DNA of 64,000 nucleotides from Oxalobacteraceae sp. CFBP 13730 (GTDB lineage Bacteria > Pseudomonadota > Gammaproteobacteria > Burkholderiales > Burkholderiaceae_D). The DNA lies in NCBI GenBank assembly GCA_014841835.1, contig JACYUQ010000004.1:744001-808000 (forward strand). The letters are read 5' to 3'. Positions 18,193 to 27,926 of the stretch are shown here, piece by piece. The notes beneath the pieces were generated by a model. The model was not told the DNA's origin and searched no databases. It was given only the letters and a program-made list of their open reading frames with translations. The number at the start of each line of letters is the position of its first letter. Position 1 is the stretch's first letter. A program made the translations under genes and the position numbers.

Positions 18193-21100
18193 TTAAATCA
18201 CAAGCACCGGCAAGCTTCGCGAAAGCACATCGAAATAGGGGCGCTGTGCCAGATCGCGTCGGTCACCGATCAGGTACAACCTGGCCTTGGCCCGAGTGAC
18301 CGCAACGTTGAGCAGGTTCGGTTTGCTGATTGTCCAGTCCCGCGCGCCTGCGCTTCCACCGCCTACCACCACGATCACGACTTCCGCCTCCTTGCCCTGG
18401 GTGGTATGGACGGTTCCCATGCGGTCTGTCTTCAAGCCAAACTGTGTGCCAATTCTGGTGATTTGCTGGACGACATCGCGAAATGGGGAGATCAGGAAGA
18501 TCGTCTCAGGCGCGACCTTGCTCACTTCAATCAGCTGTGTGAGCAGCGCGCGCAGTGCGTCGCCTTCGGCAGGCACCCAGTTGCCTTCGCTGGTAACGCG
18601 TGGCACATCGATCCAGCCGCTTGCAGGCCACGAGAACGTGGATGGCTCTTTCCGATGAACCATGAGGCCATCGTAGGCAATCGCATTCGAGATCGAGAAC
18701 ATCGGCTCATCACAGCGCCGGTGCACCCGCAACGGCGCACCCACCCAGATCTTGCTGCCTTCCGGGCCAACCTGCGTGCCGATCTGCGTGGTCATGTCGG
18801 CAAGATTCTGTACTGAAGCCCGGGTCGGCAACCAGTGCGTGCCGATATCGCCGTGGTACGCGGCAAGCGAGGCTTCGACTGAACGCGGCAAGGTCACCAC
18901 TGGTTCCAGCTGAAGTGGATCGCCGACGACGACGGTGCGCCGCGCGCGCCATATCGCGCCAGCTGCGGCTTGCGGCGGGGCCTGGCCAGCTTCATCGATC
19001 AGTAACCAGCCAATGCCGCCGGGTTTCATTTCTCCGAACAGCGAGGCGGCGGATGCGAATGTGGTCGAAATTACGGGGCAGGCAAGTGCCAGCGACTCGA
19101 GTGCCACAGTACGCACGTCCGAGTTGGGCACGCTTCCCGACAGCATGTACATCGCCAGCCCAAGGTTCGACTGCATCTGAGCGGCGTTGTCTTCAATAAA
19201 TGCGCGGTGCAGATTGAGCGCACTGATGAAGACCTGTATGCGCGCGCCATGCCATTCTGGATGGGCCCATGGGCTGGAGCGTTCCTGATCGGCCTCGTTT
19301 GTGTTGACATTCGGCCAGTGCGGGCCAAGCAATGTCTGTGCATCGCGCAGTGCTTCCTGCGTACCGGCAAGCTGGGTGTCAAGCTTGGCGAGATCGTCAG
19401 TTAAGCGCCTGAGTTCGGTTTCACATTGGGCCAACGAGTGACTGGACTGCTTGCGCAGACGACGGATTGCTGCGTTTGCACTTTCAGCTTGCCGAATTTG
19501 ATCAAGTACATCGCCTACCCGTGCACGCCATTCACGTTGCGCGCGGCCGAACGTTCGCAACCAGTCGAGCCAACCGGGGCGGATGTCGCGCTGACCGTCG
19601 AGATACGCTTTCAGCTGATCAACGTTGAGTTCACCTGCTTCCAGCTGATGCATGTTCGAATCATCGTTGTCCTTCGCGCGCTGTTGTTCTGCGAGTGCCA
19701 TATCGTGAGAGATATGTGCTTGTGCATGTTGCTCAGTGAGTTGGGCCAGACGGGCCATCGACGTCGCAATGGCGCCAAGCCTTTTACGCCAGATTTCCTC
19801 ATCCTCCAGCGCTCGTGTGAACGCCGCCAGCGCTTCGTTCCATGGCACTGCAGCCTGGGTTACTCCCCCCTTCAGATTATCCAGGCGTTCGCGCAATCCC
19901 GGCACTTTGCCATCGTTCGATGTCTGCCACCAGAATTTGCTGGTGAACGTATTCCGGTTTGTTTTGTTGCCAAGCCGCCCAGCGATGAGTGCCCACGCCG
20001 ATCTGGCGGGCGCATCAACGGATTTGGACAACAGCTCTGTTGCAATGTCTGGATACAGATCGGTCTGTCCTGCCCACCGCGAATCGATCGCATCCCCGGC
20101 CGGCAATTCAAGAGAGAGATTTTCTACCGCACCGTTGTTGCTCGAGGCAACCACGATTGAATGGCCTGTCAGTTCGGGATCGAGTTCGAAATAGGGAACC
20201 GAGCGTTGGCCGATATCGATCGTTCGCCGATGGCCGAATGCTTGCCTGCCTTTTTTTGCCAAGACCTTCGCGCGCTTCACCACCACCGCGGCGACGACAT
20301 CGCGCAACAGGGTGGTTTTGCCAGTGCCCGGTGGGCCGTTGATGGCGAATGTGCCATCCTGATCGAGTTCCTGCCAAAGAGCGTTGATTGCAAGCTGCTG
20401 GCTCCATACCAGCGGATACCTGGCCGGCCAGCATCCCTGCGGAAAAAGAGCCGGATCAAGGAGGGCAAGCGCGCGTGTGCGGTCTGCGCGCACATCGATG
20501 CGCTGTACATGCGCGGGGGCTTCAAGATAACGATTGAAGGCCCGCCCGGCAGCCAGGGCGCCGGCAGCCGCAATCCGGTTGAGATCCCGTATGAAGAACG
20601 AGTTCATGAAATCGTCTTCGGACTTCGCTGGCGTCGATGTTGCCGAGTTTGGTTTGGGACGTGTTATCTGGGCGGATTTGATCCGGTGCGGTGCGTCGGA
20701 TCGCACGAATGTGGCAAGACCCAGCCGGGAAACGACCAGGTCGGAGAAGTCCGCCAGCCATTCGCCATCGATTGCCTGATCGGGAGGGAGCTGACCGATG
20801 CGCCATGCAAGCTCGTCACGCAGTGCATCGTTTTGCGTATCGAATCCGGGGAACCCGCTGTTTGTCGGCGGTAGTTCAAGGATCGATGAAGAGCTGTGGA
20901 GCCCGGCAACGTCGCACGCCTGACTATCGCCAAGCGCCGCCATACCGTGTTTCTCGATCGTTCCAAGCGCCCAGGCAGCCATGCTGAGCGTCAGCGAGTC
21001 CGCCTGTGGACGACCGTGCTCATCGACCGCAACATAGAATACGCAGCATTCGCCGTTGGCGCGCTCCTCATGAACGTCCGGTTGTTTGCCTAGCTGTAGT

Positions 21101-21384
21101 TCCAACAAGCGAATGAATGTCGCGCGTTCGTAGACGGCGCCGTAAATGCTGTGGCGCCAGGCCTTTGCGGGCGATATTGGACGCTGCGCAAATGCCGGTT
21201 CCAGCCACGGTACCAATGCGCCATGGGCCCAGTTGCGAACAGGCGCGGTTTGATTTGACGGCGCCAACTTCGGAATGGACTGTGGGCTGAGCGCTTCGAC
21301 ACTGCGCCAGAAACTGATGAGCTGAGTAAAGCGGATTGGTTGCATCGGATGGGTCGATGTTCCTGCACAGTATGCGCTGGACAC
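18193..21384 (-). CDS. Large SF1B (Upf1-like) DNA/RNA helicase, orphan
   Basis: A 1063-residue superfamily 1 helicase. Motif I is GPPGTGKT (350-357), motif II DEAG (797-800, in LLIDEAGQAPPQ), motif III VVVGDPLQLEPV, motif V VHTTQGKEAEVVIV and motif VI LLNVAVTRAKARLYLIGD, the AAA_11/AAA_12 arrangement of Upf1-like enzymes. About 440 residues separate motifs I and II; part of this insert (roughly 530-700) has heptad-like Leu/Ala/Gln/Arg patterns and is probably a coiled coil. Residues 1-340 match no domain I can name. The start is uncertain: GTG 21384 opens the frame, while ATG 21345 (MQPIRFTQ) is an alternative; neither has a clear ribosome-binding site. The gene stands alone and looks lower in GC than its neighbours, which hints at transfer and perhaps a defence or repair role. 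Confidence 0.82.
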   Translation of the reverse strand: MSSAYCAGTSTHPMQPIRFTQLISFWRSVEALSPQSIPKLAPSNQTAPVRNWAHGALVPWLEPAFAQRPISPAKAWRHSIYGAVYERATFIRLLELQLGKQPDVHEERANGECCVFYVAVDEHGRPQADSLTLSMAAWALGTIEKHGMAALGDSQACDVAGLHSSSSILELPPTNSGFPGFDTQNDALRDELAWRIGQLPPDQAIDGEWLADFSDLVVSRLGLATFVRSDAPHRIKSAQITRPKPNSATSTPAKSEDDFMNSFFIRDLNRIAAAGALAAGRAFNRYLEAPAHVQRIDVRADRTRALALLDPALFPQGCWPARYPLVWSQQLAINALWQELDQDGTFAINGPPGTGKTTLLRDVVAAVVVKRAKVLAKKGRQAFGHRRTIDIGQRSVPYFELDPELTGHSIVVASSNNGAVENLSLELPAGDAIDSRWAGQTDLYPDIATELLSKSVDAPARSAWALIAGRLGNKTNRNTFTSKFWWQTSNDGKVPGLRERLDNLKGGVTQAAVPWNEALAAFTRALEDEEIWRKRLGAIATSMARLAQLTEQHAQAHISHDMALAEQQRAKDNDDSNMHQLEAGELNVDQLKAYLDGQRDIRPGWLDWLRTFGRAQREWRARVGDVLDQIRQAESANAAIRRLRKQSSHSLAQCETELRRLTDDLAKLDTQLAGTQEALRDAQTLLGPHWPNVNTNEADQERSSPWAHPEWHGARIQVFISALNLHRAFIEDNAAQMQSNLGLAMYMLSGSVPNSDVRTVALESLALACPVISTTFASAASLFGEMKPGGIGWLLIDEAGQAPPQAAAGAIWRARRTVVVGDPLQLEPVVTLPRSVEASLAAYHGDIGTHWLPTRASVQNLADMTTQIGTQVGPEGSKIWVGAPLRVHRRCDEPMFSISNAIAYDGLMVHRKEPSTFSWPASGWIDVPRVTSEGNWVPAEGDALRALLTQLIEVSKVAPETIFLISPFRDVVQQITRIGTQFGLKTDRMGTVHTTQGKEAEVVIVVVGGGSAGARDWTISKPNLLNVAVTRAKARLYLIGDRRDLAQRPYFDVLSRSLPVLVI

Positions 21385-21549
21385 AGGATTGTCGTGTGTG
21401 AGAAATGTTTTCCATTATCTGACGGATCGGGTCATCGCACCATGGCGACGTCATCGAAGGTGCGCAGCTGTCTGTGCGTCGGTCGAGGGGCCATGCACAG
21501 GGACAGATTGCTGCCATACTAGCGGCCTCTCACTCCGCGCGTATCCGGC

Positions 21550-22395
21550 ATGGCCACCCTCACCGAACTCGTTATCTACCCGATCAAATCCTGCGCCGGC
21601 CTGTCCGTTCCTGAAGCCCGTCTGGCCCTCGACGGCCTGTCAGCAAATGGCGTGCACGACCGCGAATGGATGCTGGTCACGCCCGACGGCCTGTTCCTGA
21701 CCCAGCGCGAAGTGCCGCGCATGGCCACGGTCATGCCCCGCATCGAAACCAAAGAGCTGATCGTCGCCGCCCCCGGCATGCCGCCCCTGCACCTGCCGCT
21801 GGCGCACGACGACGCCGCGCCCACCATCGAGGTCCTGCTGTGGGAAGACAGCCTCCCCGCCGCCGATTGCGGCGACGCGGCCGCCAGCTGGTTCGCCACC
21901 GCCATCGGTGTCCCATGCCGCCTGGTGCGCTTTCGCCCCGACGTCCACCGTCCAACCAGCACCAAGTGGACAAAAGGCGTCCCGGCCGCCACGCGCTTTT
22001 CGGACGGCTATCCGATCCTGCTGATCGGCCAGGCCTCGCTCGACGACATCAACACAAAACTCGCGCAGGCCGGTCGCGCCAAGCTGCCAATGAACCGCTT
22101 CCGCCCGAACGTCGTCGTCGATGGCATCGGCGCGTTCGAGGAAGATTTCGTGGCGGCCTTCCACGGCGACGGAATGACGCTGCGCCCCGTCAAGCCCTGC
22201 GCGCGCTGCCCGATTCCGGCCGTCGACCAGGTAACTGGCATTCCCGGCCCCGATCCGCTCGACATCCTGCAAGCCTGGCGCGCCAATCCGCGCATGGACG
22301 GCGCCGTCACGGTGGGCATGAACGTGATCGTGCAGGATGGGATCGGGCAGACGTTGCGCGTGGGCCAGCTATTGAACGTCGAGCTGGCTTTCTAA
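21550..22395 (+). CDS. MOSC domain protein (YcbX type)
   Basis: A 281-residue cytoplasmic protein with an N-terminal MOSC beta-barrel domain (IYPIKSCAGLSVPEARL..., 1-115) and a C-terminal MOSC domain (about 130-280). The likely molybdenum-cofactor ligand is the Cys in KPCARCPIPAVD, and RFRPNVVVDG is typical. YcbX-type proteins reduce N-hydroxylated compounds using Mo cofactor and a flavin/ferredoxin partner. Unlike E. coli YcbX, no C-terminal 2Fe-2S ferredoxin domain is present, so the electron donor must be separate. It is divergent from the helicase gene and followed by a terminator. Confidence 0.88.
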   Translation: MATLTELVIYPIKSCAGLSVPEARLALDGLSANGVHDREWMLVTPDGLFLTQREVPRMATVMPRIETKELIVAAPGMPPLHLPLAHDDAAPTIEVLLWEDSLPAADCGDAAASWFATAIGVPCRLVRFRPDVHRPTSTKWTKGVPAATRFSDGYPILLIGQASLDDINTKLAQAGRAKLPMNRFRPNVVVDGIGAFEEDFVAAFHGDGMTLRPVKPCARCPIPAVDQVTGIPGPDPLDILQAWRANPRMDGAVTVGMNVIVQDGIGQTLRVGQLLNVELAF

Positions 22396-22425
22396 AAAGA
22401 CCGCGCCACTGTCGCAAAATCGCCT

Positions 22426-22452
22426 AACCGCCTGCATGAAGGGGCGGTTTTT
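22426..22452 (+). terminator. Intrinsic terminator after the MOSC gene
   Basis: AACCGCC pairs with GGCGGTT around a 10-base loop and is followed by TTT; located 31 bases after the stop. Confidence 0.75.
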
Positions 22453-22510
22453 CGTATCCAAGCCCAAGAGGATGGCGTAATGTTACGGTTATTGCTGAAA
22501 GGAATTCTTC

Positions 22511-23629
22511 ATGCACGAGCCGGGCATTTCGTCGCGGGAACTGATAGCGGAAAACGAGACCTTGCGCGCACGCATGGCGTATCTGCTCGAACAGGCTGAG
22601 CGTAATCACGAGATCATGTGCCGCCACCAGGCATTCGACCTGCAGATCGTCGGCGCCAGCAGTTTTCCGGACCTGGTCGGCACGATCTTCAGCACGCTGC
22701 CGGTGATCTCGGACCTCGATATCGTCACGCTCTCGCTGATCGACCAGAATGCCGATATCTACACGGTCATGCACCGCCTGGGCGTCGATTTCGACACGCT
22801 GCCCAACCTGATCTTCTGCGAGCATGCGGTCGAACTTGGCTTTGACATGGCACCGGAATCGCAGCACAGGCCCCTCCTGGGCGCCTATGCACCCGCCCAG
22901 CACCGCGCCATGTTCCCGCAGCCGCCGGCCAATCTGCGCAGCGTGGCGCTGGTGCCGCTGCTGCGCAACAAGCGCCTGATCGGCAGCCTGAATCTGGGCA
23001 GCGCGGACCCGGGCCGGTTCACGCCGGCGCTGGGCACTGACTTCGTCGAGCACATGGGCTCGATCATCGCGATCTGTCTCGAGAACGTGATCAGCAACGA
23101 GATGCTCAAGTACATCGGCCTGACCGATTCGCTCACCGGCGCCTACAACCGGCGCTACATGGACCGGCGCCTGGCCGAAGAAATCGCGCGCGCGCGGCGC
23201 CAGGGCTACCGCCTGTCCTGCATGTACATCGACATCGACCACTTCAAGCGCGTCAACGATACGGTCGGCCACCAGGGCGGCGACGACGTGCTGCGCGAGG
23301 TGTGCACCCGCATCAAGGCCGAACTGCGGATGTCCGATACGCTGTGCCGCTTCGGCGGCGAGGAATTCGTCGTGGTGCTGATCGACGCCGACCTGGAAAA
23401 CGCCAGCATCGTCGCCAACCGCATCCGTACGAGCGTGGCCGGCTTGCCGGTGGACTTGACCACGGGTGAGCAGGTGGACGTGACGGTGTCGATCGGCGTG
23501 GCGGCGCTGACCGATTTCGAGCGCGATCACGCCATCGAAGGCGTCGCGCATGAGCTGATCGCGTCGGCCGACGCGGCGCTGTACCAGGCCAAGGCCGCGG
23601 GCCGCAACCAGGTCGTCACGGCCGCCTGA
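22511..23629 (+). CDS. Diguanylate cyclase with N-terminal DUF484/GAF-like domain
   Basis: A 372-residue cytoplasmic protein predicted to make cyclic di-GMP. Residues 1-190 carry a short coiled coil (SRELIAENETLRARMAYLLEQ) and a DUF484/GAF-like sensory domain. Residues 205-372 form the GGDEF domain: DSLTGAYNRRYMDRRL, active site GGEEF (282-286) and an intact product-inhibition I-site RMSD (273-276), five residues upstream. It should therefore be an active, feedback-inhibited enzyme. No transmembrane segment is seen. The antiporter gene is convergent and only 3 bases away. Because c-di-GMP controls matrix production, it may be linked in function to the 46-55 kb island, but that is only inference. 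Confidence 0.92.
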   Translation: MHEPGISSRELIAENETLRARMAYLLEQAERNHEIMCRHQAFDLQIVGASSFPDLVGTIFSTLPVISDLDIVTLSLIDQNADIYTVMHRLGVDFDTLPNLIFCEHAVELGFDMAPESQHRPLLGAYAPAQHRAMFPQPPANLRSVALVPLLRNKRLIGSLNLGSADPGRFTPALGTDFVEHMGSIIAICLENVISNEMLKYIGLTDSLTGAYNRRYMDRRLAEEIARARRQGYRLSCMYIDIDHFKRVNDTVGHQGGDDVLREVCTRIKAELRMSDTLCRFGGEEFVVVLIDADLENASIVANRIRTSVAGLPVDLTTGEQVDVTVSIGVAALTDFERDHAIEGVAHELIASADAALYQAKAAGRNQVVTAA

Positions 23630-23632
23630 TGG

Positions 23633-25612
23633 CTACAGCAGCCGCTCCTCGGCGCGGCTGACCGCTTCGCTATCCCCGCGCAGCACCACGACGTCGCCCG
23701 ATGCCAGCAGCACGTCTGGACCGGGCGCGATATTCTGGCCGCCGCGCCGCAAGGCGGTTACCTCCACTGCCACATCCTGCAACTGCAATGCGCCCAGCGA
23801 CAGGCCGATTGCCCCGGCCTGCGCGTGCAGGCGCACCGAATGCAGCTTCACCTGGCCATGTTCGAGGTCTGCGCCGCTATCGTCCGTGCCGTGGAAGTAG
23901 CCGCGCAGCGTGGCGTAGCGGCCCTTGCGCGCGGCCTGCACCCGGTGCACCACGCGGCGCAGCGGCACGCCGAGCGTCACCAGCGCGTGCGAGGCGAGCA
24001 TCAGGCTGCTCTCCAGGGCTTCCGGCACCACCTCGGTCGCGCCGGCCGCCTTGAGCACGTCCATGTCGCCGTCGTCATGGCTGCGCACGATCACGGGCAG
24101 GGCGGGCGCCAGTTCGTGCACCAGGTGCAGCACCTTGAGCGCCTGGCGCGTGTCGGCGAACGTGATCACCAGCGCGCTGGCGCGGTGTACGCCGGCCGCG
24201 ATCAGGCTTTCGCGGCGCGCCGCATCGCCGTACGAGACCGACGCGCCGGCCGCCTGCGCCTTCTGCACCCGCTCCGGATCCAGGTCGAGTGCATACCACG
24301 GCAATGCCTCTTCTTTCAGCAGCGTGGCCAGGCTCTGGCCACTGCGCCCGAAACCGGCGATGATCACGTGCTTCTGGGTGGTCATGGTGCGCGTGGCCAG
24401 CTGCGTCAGTTGCAGCGACTGCATCATCCACTCGTTGGCTGCGACCTTCATCACGATCCGGTCCATGTAGCCGATGATGAAGGGCGCCAGCAGCATCGAC
24501 AGGACCATCGAGGCCAGCACCAGCTGCATCACGAACGGGTCGATCAGCTTCGAGCCGGACGCATGACTGAGCAGCACGAAGCTGAATTCACCCGCCTGCG
24601 CCAGCGCGAGACCCGTGCGCAGCGCGGTGCCCAGCGGCGCGCCGAATGCGCGCGCCATCAGCACGATCAGGCCGGCCTTGAGCAGCACCACGAGCGCCAG
24701 CAGCAGCGTGACCTGCCACCAGTACTGGCTCACCAGGCGCAGGTCGAGCAGCATGCCGATCGTGATGAAGAACAGGCCAAGCAGCACATCGCGAAACGGC
24801 TTGATGTCTTCTTCCACCTGATGCTTGTAGGGTGTTTCTGAAATGAGCATGCCGGCGACGAACGCGCCCAGCGCCAGCGACAGGCCGGCCTGCTCGGTGA
24901 TCCACGCCGACCCCAGTGTCACGAGCAGCAGGTTGAGCATGAACAGCTCTTGCGAGCGGCGCTTGGCCACGATCGTGAACCAGCGCCCCATCAGCTTCTG
25001 GCCGAAGAACAGCAGCAGCGCCAGCACCAGGCCGGCCTTGAGCGCGGCCAGGCCCAGCGTGATGGCCATGTCTTCCGGATCGCGCGCGAGCGCCGGGATC
25101 ATGATCAACAGCGGCACCACCGCCAGGTCCTGGAACAGCAGGATGCCGATGATGCGCCGCCCATGTTCGCTCTCGAGCTCGAGGCGCTCGGTGAGCAGCT
25201 TGACGACAATCGCGGTGGACGACATGGCCAGCGCCCCGCCCAGCGCGAACGCGGCCTGCCAGGCCAGCGTCAGGTGCGGCATCAGGTAGGCCGCCAGCAG
25301 GCCGATGCCCATGGCTGCGGCCACCGTCGTCACCACCTGGCCAAGGCCTAACCCGAATACGATGCGCCGCATCGAGCGCAGCTGGCCGAGCGAGAATTCG
25401 AGCCCGATCGAAAACATCAGAAAGACGATGCCGAATTCGCCCAGCGCATGGGTGGTGGGGCTGTCTTCGGCCAGGGCCAGGGCGTGGGGGCCGATCAGGA
25501 CGCCGACGGCCAGGTAGCCGAGCATCGGCGGCAGCTGCAGGGTGCGAAAGGCAACCACGCCAAGGACGGCGCAGCCAAGCAGCAACAGGGTGAGTTCGAG
25601 ACCAGAATGCAT
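23633..25612 (-). CDS. Kef-type cation/proton antiporter (CPA2) with RCK domains
   Basis: A 659-residue inner-membrane protein. Residues 1-390 contain about twelve hydrophobic helices of the CPA2 exchanger fold (LPPMLGYLAVGVLIGPHALAL, LEFSLGQLRSMR, ILLFQDLAVVPLL, LALGAFVAGMLISET). Residues about 413-530 are a cytosolic RCK_N/TrkA-N domain with Rossmann motif IAGFGRSGQSLA, and about 570-655 a TrkA_C domain. This is the KefB/KefC architecture, likely exchanging K+ (or Na+) for protons under nucleotide or thiol control. No kefF/kefG partner gene is adjacent. It is divergent from kdsD. Confidence 0.9.
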   Translation of the reverse strand: MHSGLELTLLLLGCAVLGVVAFRTLQLPPMLGYLAVGVLIGPHALALAEDSPTTHALGEFGIVFLMFSIGLEFSLGQLRSMRRIVFGLGLGQVVTTVAAAMGIGLLAAYLMPHLTLAWQAAFALGGALAMSSTAIVVKLLTERLELESEHGRRIIGILLFQDLAVVPLLIMIPALARDPEDMAITLGLAALKAGLVLALLLFFGQKLMGRWFTIVAKRRSQELFMLNLLLVTLGSAWITEQAGLSLALGAFVAGMLISETPYKHQVEEDIKPFRDVLLGLFFITIGMLLDLRLVSQYWWQVTLLLALVVLLKAGLIVLMARAFGAPLGTALRTGLALAQAGEFSFVLLSHASGSKLIDPFVMQLVLASMVLSMLLAPFIIGYMDRIVMKVAANEWMMQSLQLTQLATRTMTTQKHVIIAGFGRSGQSLATLLKEEALPWYALDLDPERVQKAQAAGASVSYGDAARRESLIAAGVHRASALVITFADTRQALKVLHLVHELAPALPVIVRSHDDGDMDVLKAAGATEVVPEALESSLMLASHALVTLGVPLRRVVHRVQAARKGRYATLRGYFHGTDDSGADLEHGQVKLHSVRLHAQAGAIGLSLGALQLQDVAVEVTALRRGGQNIAPGPDVLLASGDVVVLRGDSEAVSRAEERLL

Positions 25613-25699
25613 GGGGTGAAGCGGGTGGCGGTTATGGTGGCGAGGCGTGCTTGTTATCGAATGTTACGACTGGCAAGTTTTTTGCTTTCGCAATTCGTT

Positions 25700-25705
25700 T
25701 ATACT
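25700..25705 (+). promoter_or_regulatory. Candidate -10 box of the kdsD-lpt-rpoN operon
   Basis: TATACT lies 6 bases before ATG 25712 in the 99-base gap between the antiporter and kdsD. No good -35 is found at normal spacing. If used, the transcript would start at or near the first ATG, making it leaderless or favouring the second ATG at 25736. Confidence 0.3.
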
Positions 25706-25711
25706 TCTGGA

Positions 25712-26734
25712 ATGAGTGTAACTGATGACCAAATAATGCTGAAAAGTTTTGACGAAACCCTGGCGCAGCGCGTGCTGGAACTGGGTCGCCAGACGCTTGC
25801 GATCGAGGCCGACGCCATCGTGGCGCTGCACGCGCGCCTGGGCGACGACAGCAGCTTCGTCGACGCCGCGCAGCTGATCTACGCCGGCACCGGCCGCGTG
25901 GTCGTTTCGGGCATGGGCAAGTCGGGGCACATCGGCCGCAAGATCGCCGCCACGCTGTCGTCCACCGGTACGCCGGCGTTCTTCATGCACCCGGGCGAAG
26001 CCGCGCACGGCGACCTGGGCATGGTCACCGCGAATGACATCCTGATCGCCATTTCCAATTCGGGCGAATCGTCCGAACTGCTCGACATCCTGCCGGCCGT
26101 GAAGCGTCTGGGCGCGCGCGTGATCGCCATGACCGGCAAGCCGGCTTCGCGCCTGGCCAAGCTGGCCGACGTCCACCTGAACATCGCGGTGGCCAAAGAA
26201 GCCTGCACGCTCAACCTGGCGCCGACCACCAGCACCACCGTCACGCTGGCCATGGGCGACGCGCTGGCCGTGGCGCTGCTCGACGTGCGGGGTTTCCGCG
26301 AGCAGGATTTCGCACTGTCGCATCCGGGCGGCGCGCTGGGCCGGCGCCTGCTCACGCATGTGCGCGACGTGATGCGCACCGGTGATGCCATTCCGTCGGT
26401 GGGCCTGGATGTCCCGCTGGTCAAGGCGCTGCTCGAGATCAGCCAGAAGGGCATGGGCATGACCGCCGTGGTCGATGCCGCTGGCCGGCCGCTGGGCGTG
26501 TTCACCGACGGCGACTTGCGCCGCGTGATCGAGCGCATGCACGATTTTTCGAACGTGCTGATTCGCGACGTCATGCACGCCAATCCGCGCAGCGTGCGTC
26601 CCGAGCAGCTGGCCGTCGACGCGGTCGCCGTGATGGAAGAATTCCGCATCAACCAGATGCTCGTGATCGATGAGGCGGGCCAGCTGGTCGGCGCGCTGCA
26701 TATCCACGACCTGACCCGCGCAAAGGTGATTTGA
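25712..26734 (+). CDS. kdsD: D-arabinose 5-phosphate isomerase
   Basis: KdsD converts ribulose 5-phosphate to arabinose 5-phosphate, the first step to Kdo for lipopolysaccharide. The 340-residue protein has an SIS domain (VVVSGMGKSGHIGRKIAATLSSTGTP without break of the usual motif; ISNSGESSELL) and two CBS domains (about 215-340; VFTDGDLRRVIE). I chose ATG 25712; ATG 25736 (MLKSFDETL) is an alternative. It is the first gene of an operon with kdsC, lptC, lptA, lptB, rpoN and hpf, all tightly spaced. Confidence 0.95.
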   Translation: MSVTDDQIMLKSFDETLAQRVLELGRQTLAIEADAIVALHARLGDDSSFVDAAQLIYAGTGRVVVSGMGKSGHIGRKIAATLSSTGTPAFFMHPGEAAHGDLGMVTANDILIAISNSGESSELLDILPAVKRLGARVIAMTGKPASRLAKLADVHLNIAVAKEACTLNLAPTTSTTVTLAMGDALAVALLDVRGFREQDFALSHPGGALGRRLLTHVRDVMRTGDAIPSVGLDVPLVKALLEISQKGMGMTAVVDAAGRPLGVFTDGDLRRVIERMHDFSNVLIRDVMHANPRSVRPEQLAVDAVAVMEEFRINQMLVIDEAGQLVGALHIHDLTRAKVI

Positions 26735-27270
26735 TGAACACTCCTGTATTGGCCCACATCGAGCGCGCCTCGCGCATCAAGGTCATGATCTTCGACGTCG
26801 ACGGTGTACTCACCGACGGCAGCCTGACCTACGGTCCCGATGGCGAAGTCACCAAAACCTTCAATGTGCTCGACGGCCTGGGCATCCAGATGCTGAATAA
26901 ATCCGGCGTGCAGACCGCGATCATCAGCGCGCGCCTGTCGCCGATCGTCGTCCGGCGCGCTGCCGACCTGGGCATCTCGCATGTCTACCAGGGCAACCAC
27001 GACAAGCGCATCGGCCTTGCCAATCTGCTCGAGGCCACCGGCTTTACCGCCGACCAATGCGGCTACATCGGCGACGACGTGATCGACCTGCCGCTGTTCG
27101 CGCGCGTCGGCTTTGCCGTTGCCGTGCCCTCAGGTCATCCGGACGTGCAGCACCGCGCGCATTACGTGACCAAAAACGGTGGCGGGCGTGGCGCGGTGCG
27201 CGAGATCTGTGACCTTGTCATGCGCGCGCAGGGTACCTACGACCAGGCGCTCGCGCCGTATTTCGCCTGA
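26734..27270 (+). CDS. kdsC: 3-deoxy-D-manno-octulosonate 8-phosphate phosphatase
   Basis: KdsC dephosphorylates Kdo 8-phosphate. The 178-residue HAD-superfamily protein shows the nucleophile motif FDVDGVLTDG, the second motif IISARLSP, Lys in GNHDKR and the acidic motif GYIGDDVIDLP, with no cap domain, as in KdsC tetramers. Its ATG overlaps the last base of the kdsD stop codon. Confidence 0.96.
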   Translation: MNTPVLAHIERASRIKVMIFDVDGVLTDGSLTYGPDGEVTKTFNVLDGLGIQMLNKSGVQTAIISARLSPIVVRRAADLGISHVYQGNHDKRIGLANLLEATGFTADQCGYIGDDVIDLPLFARVGFAVAVPSGHPDVQHRAHYVTKNGGGRGAVREICDLVMRAQGTYDQALAPYFA

Positions 27271-27275
27271 GCGCC

Positions 27276-27881
27276 ATGGCCACACTCGCCTCCAACAAAC
27301 GCACCTCGCATCGCTGGAACTTGTTGGCGATGATCGTGATCGGCGTGTTCTTCGCCTTCGGCAGCTTCTGGCTGCTGCAGCTGATGCAGGGGACTAACAT
27401 CGATGCGCAACTGGGCGGCCCGCCCGACGAGCCGGATTACATCGTCGAGAACTTCTCGTTCGTGCGGATGACGCCCAACGGCCAGCCGAGCTACGTGGTG
27501 TCGGGCAAGCGCCTGGCCCACATCCCGCAGGGCGACGTGTCGAATGTCGACCAGCCGCTCATGCGCGGCGTCGAACCGGGCCGCCCGCCGATGACGGTGG
27601 TGGCCAAGAGCGCGCGCATCTTCCACGAAGAGCACCGCGTCGAACTGTTCGGCGACGTCGATCTGCAGCGCCCCAAAACGCCCGCCAGCGAAGCGCTGCG
27701 CGTGCGCACGTCGGCCATGACCGTATTGCCCGACGAAGAAATCGTCAAGACCGACCAGCCGATCGACATGGAGCTTGGCGCGTCCAGCCTCAAGGCCGTC
27801 GGCCTGGTGGCCAACAATGCGACCATGCAGATGAAATTGTCCGGCCGCGGCCGTATCGTCTATCCGCCACGCCAGCGCTGA
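27276..27881 (+). CDS. lptC: LPS export protein LptC
   Basis: LptC is a bitopic inner-membrane protein that passes lipopolysaccharide from LptB2FG to LptA. The 201-residue protein has one N-terminal membrane helix (WNLLAMIVIGVFFAFGSFWLL) and a periplasmic jellyroll (PDYIVENFSFVRMTPNGQPSY..., DVDLQRP, LRVRTSAMTVLPDEE). It sits 5 bases after kdsC and 45 bases before lptA, the conserved order. Confidence 0.93.
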   Translation: MATLASNKRTSHRWNLLAMIVIGVFFAFGSFWLLQLMQGTNIDAQLGGPPDEPDYIVENFSFVRMTPNGQPSYVVSGKRLAHIPQGDVSNVDQPLMRGVEPGRPPMTVVAKSARIFHEEHRVELFGDVDLQRPKTPASEALRVRTSAMTVLPDEEIVKTDQPIDMELGASSLKAVGLVANNATMQMKLSGRGRIVYPPRQR

Positions 27882-27926
27882 AGGCTGCCAGCCATGCGCG
27901 CGTGTTAACCCAGGACCAGCACCATC

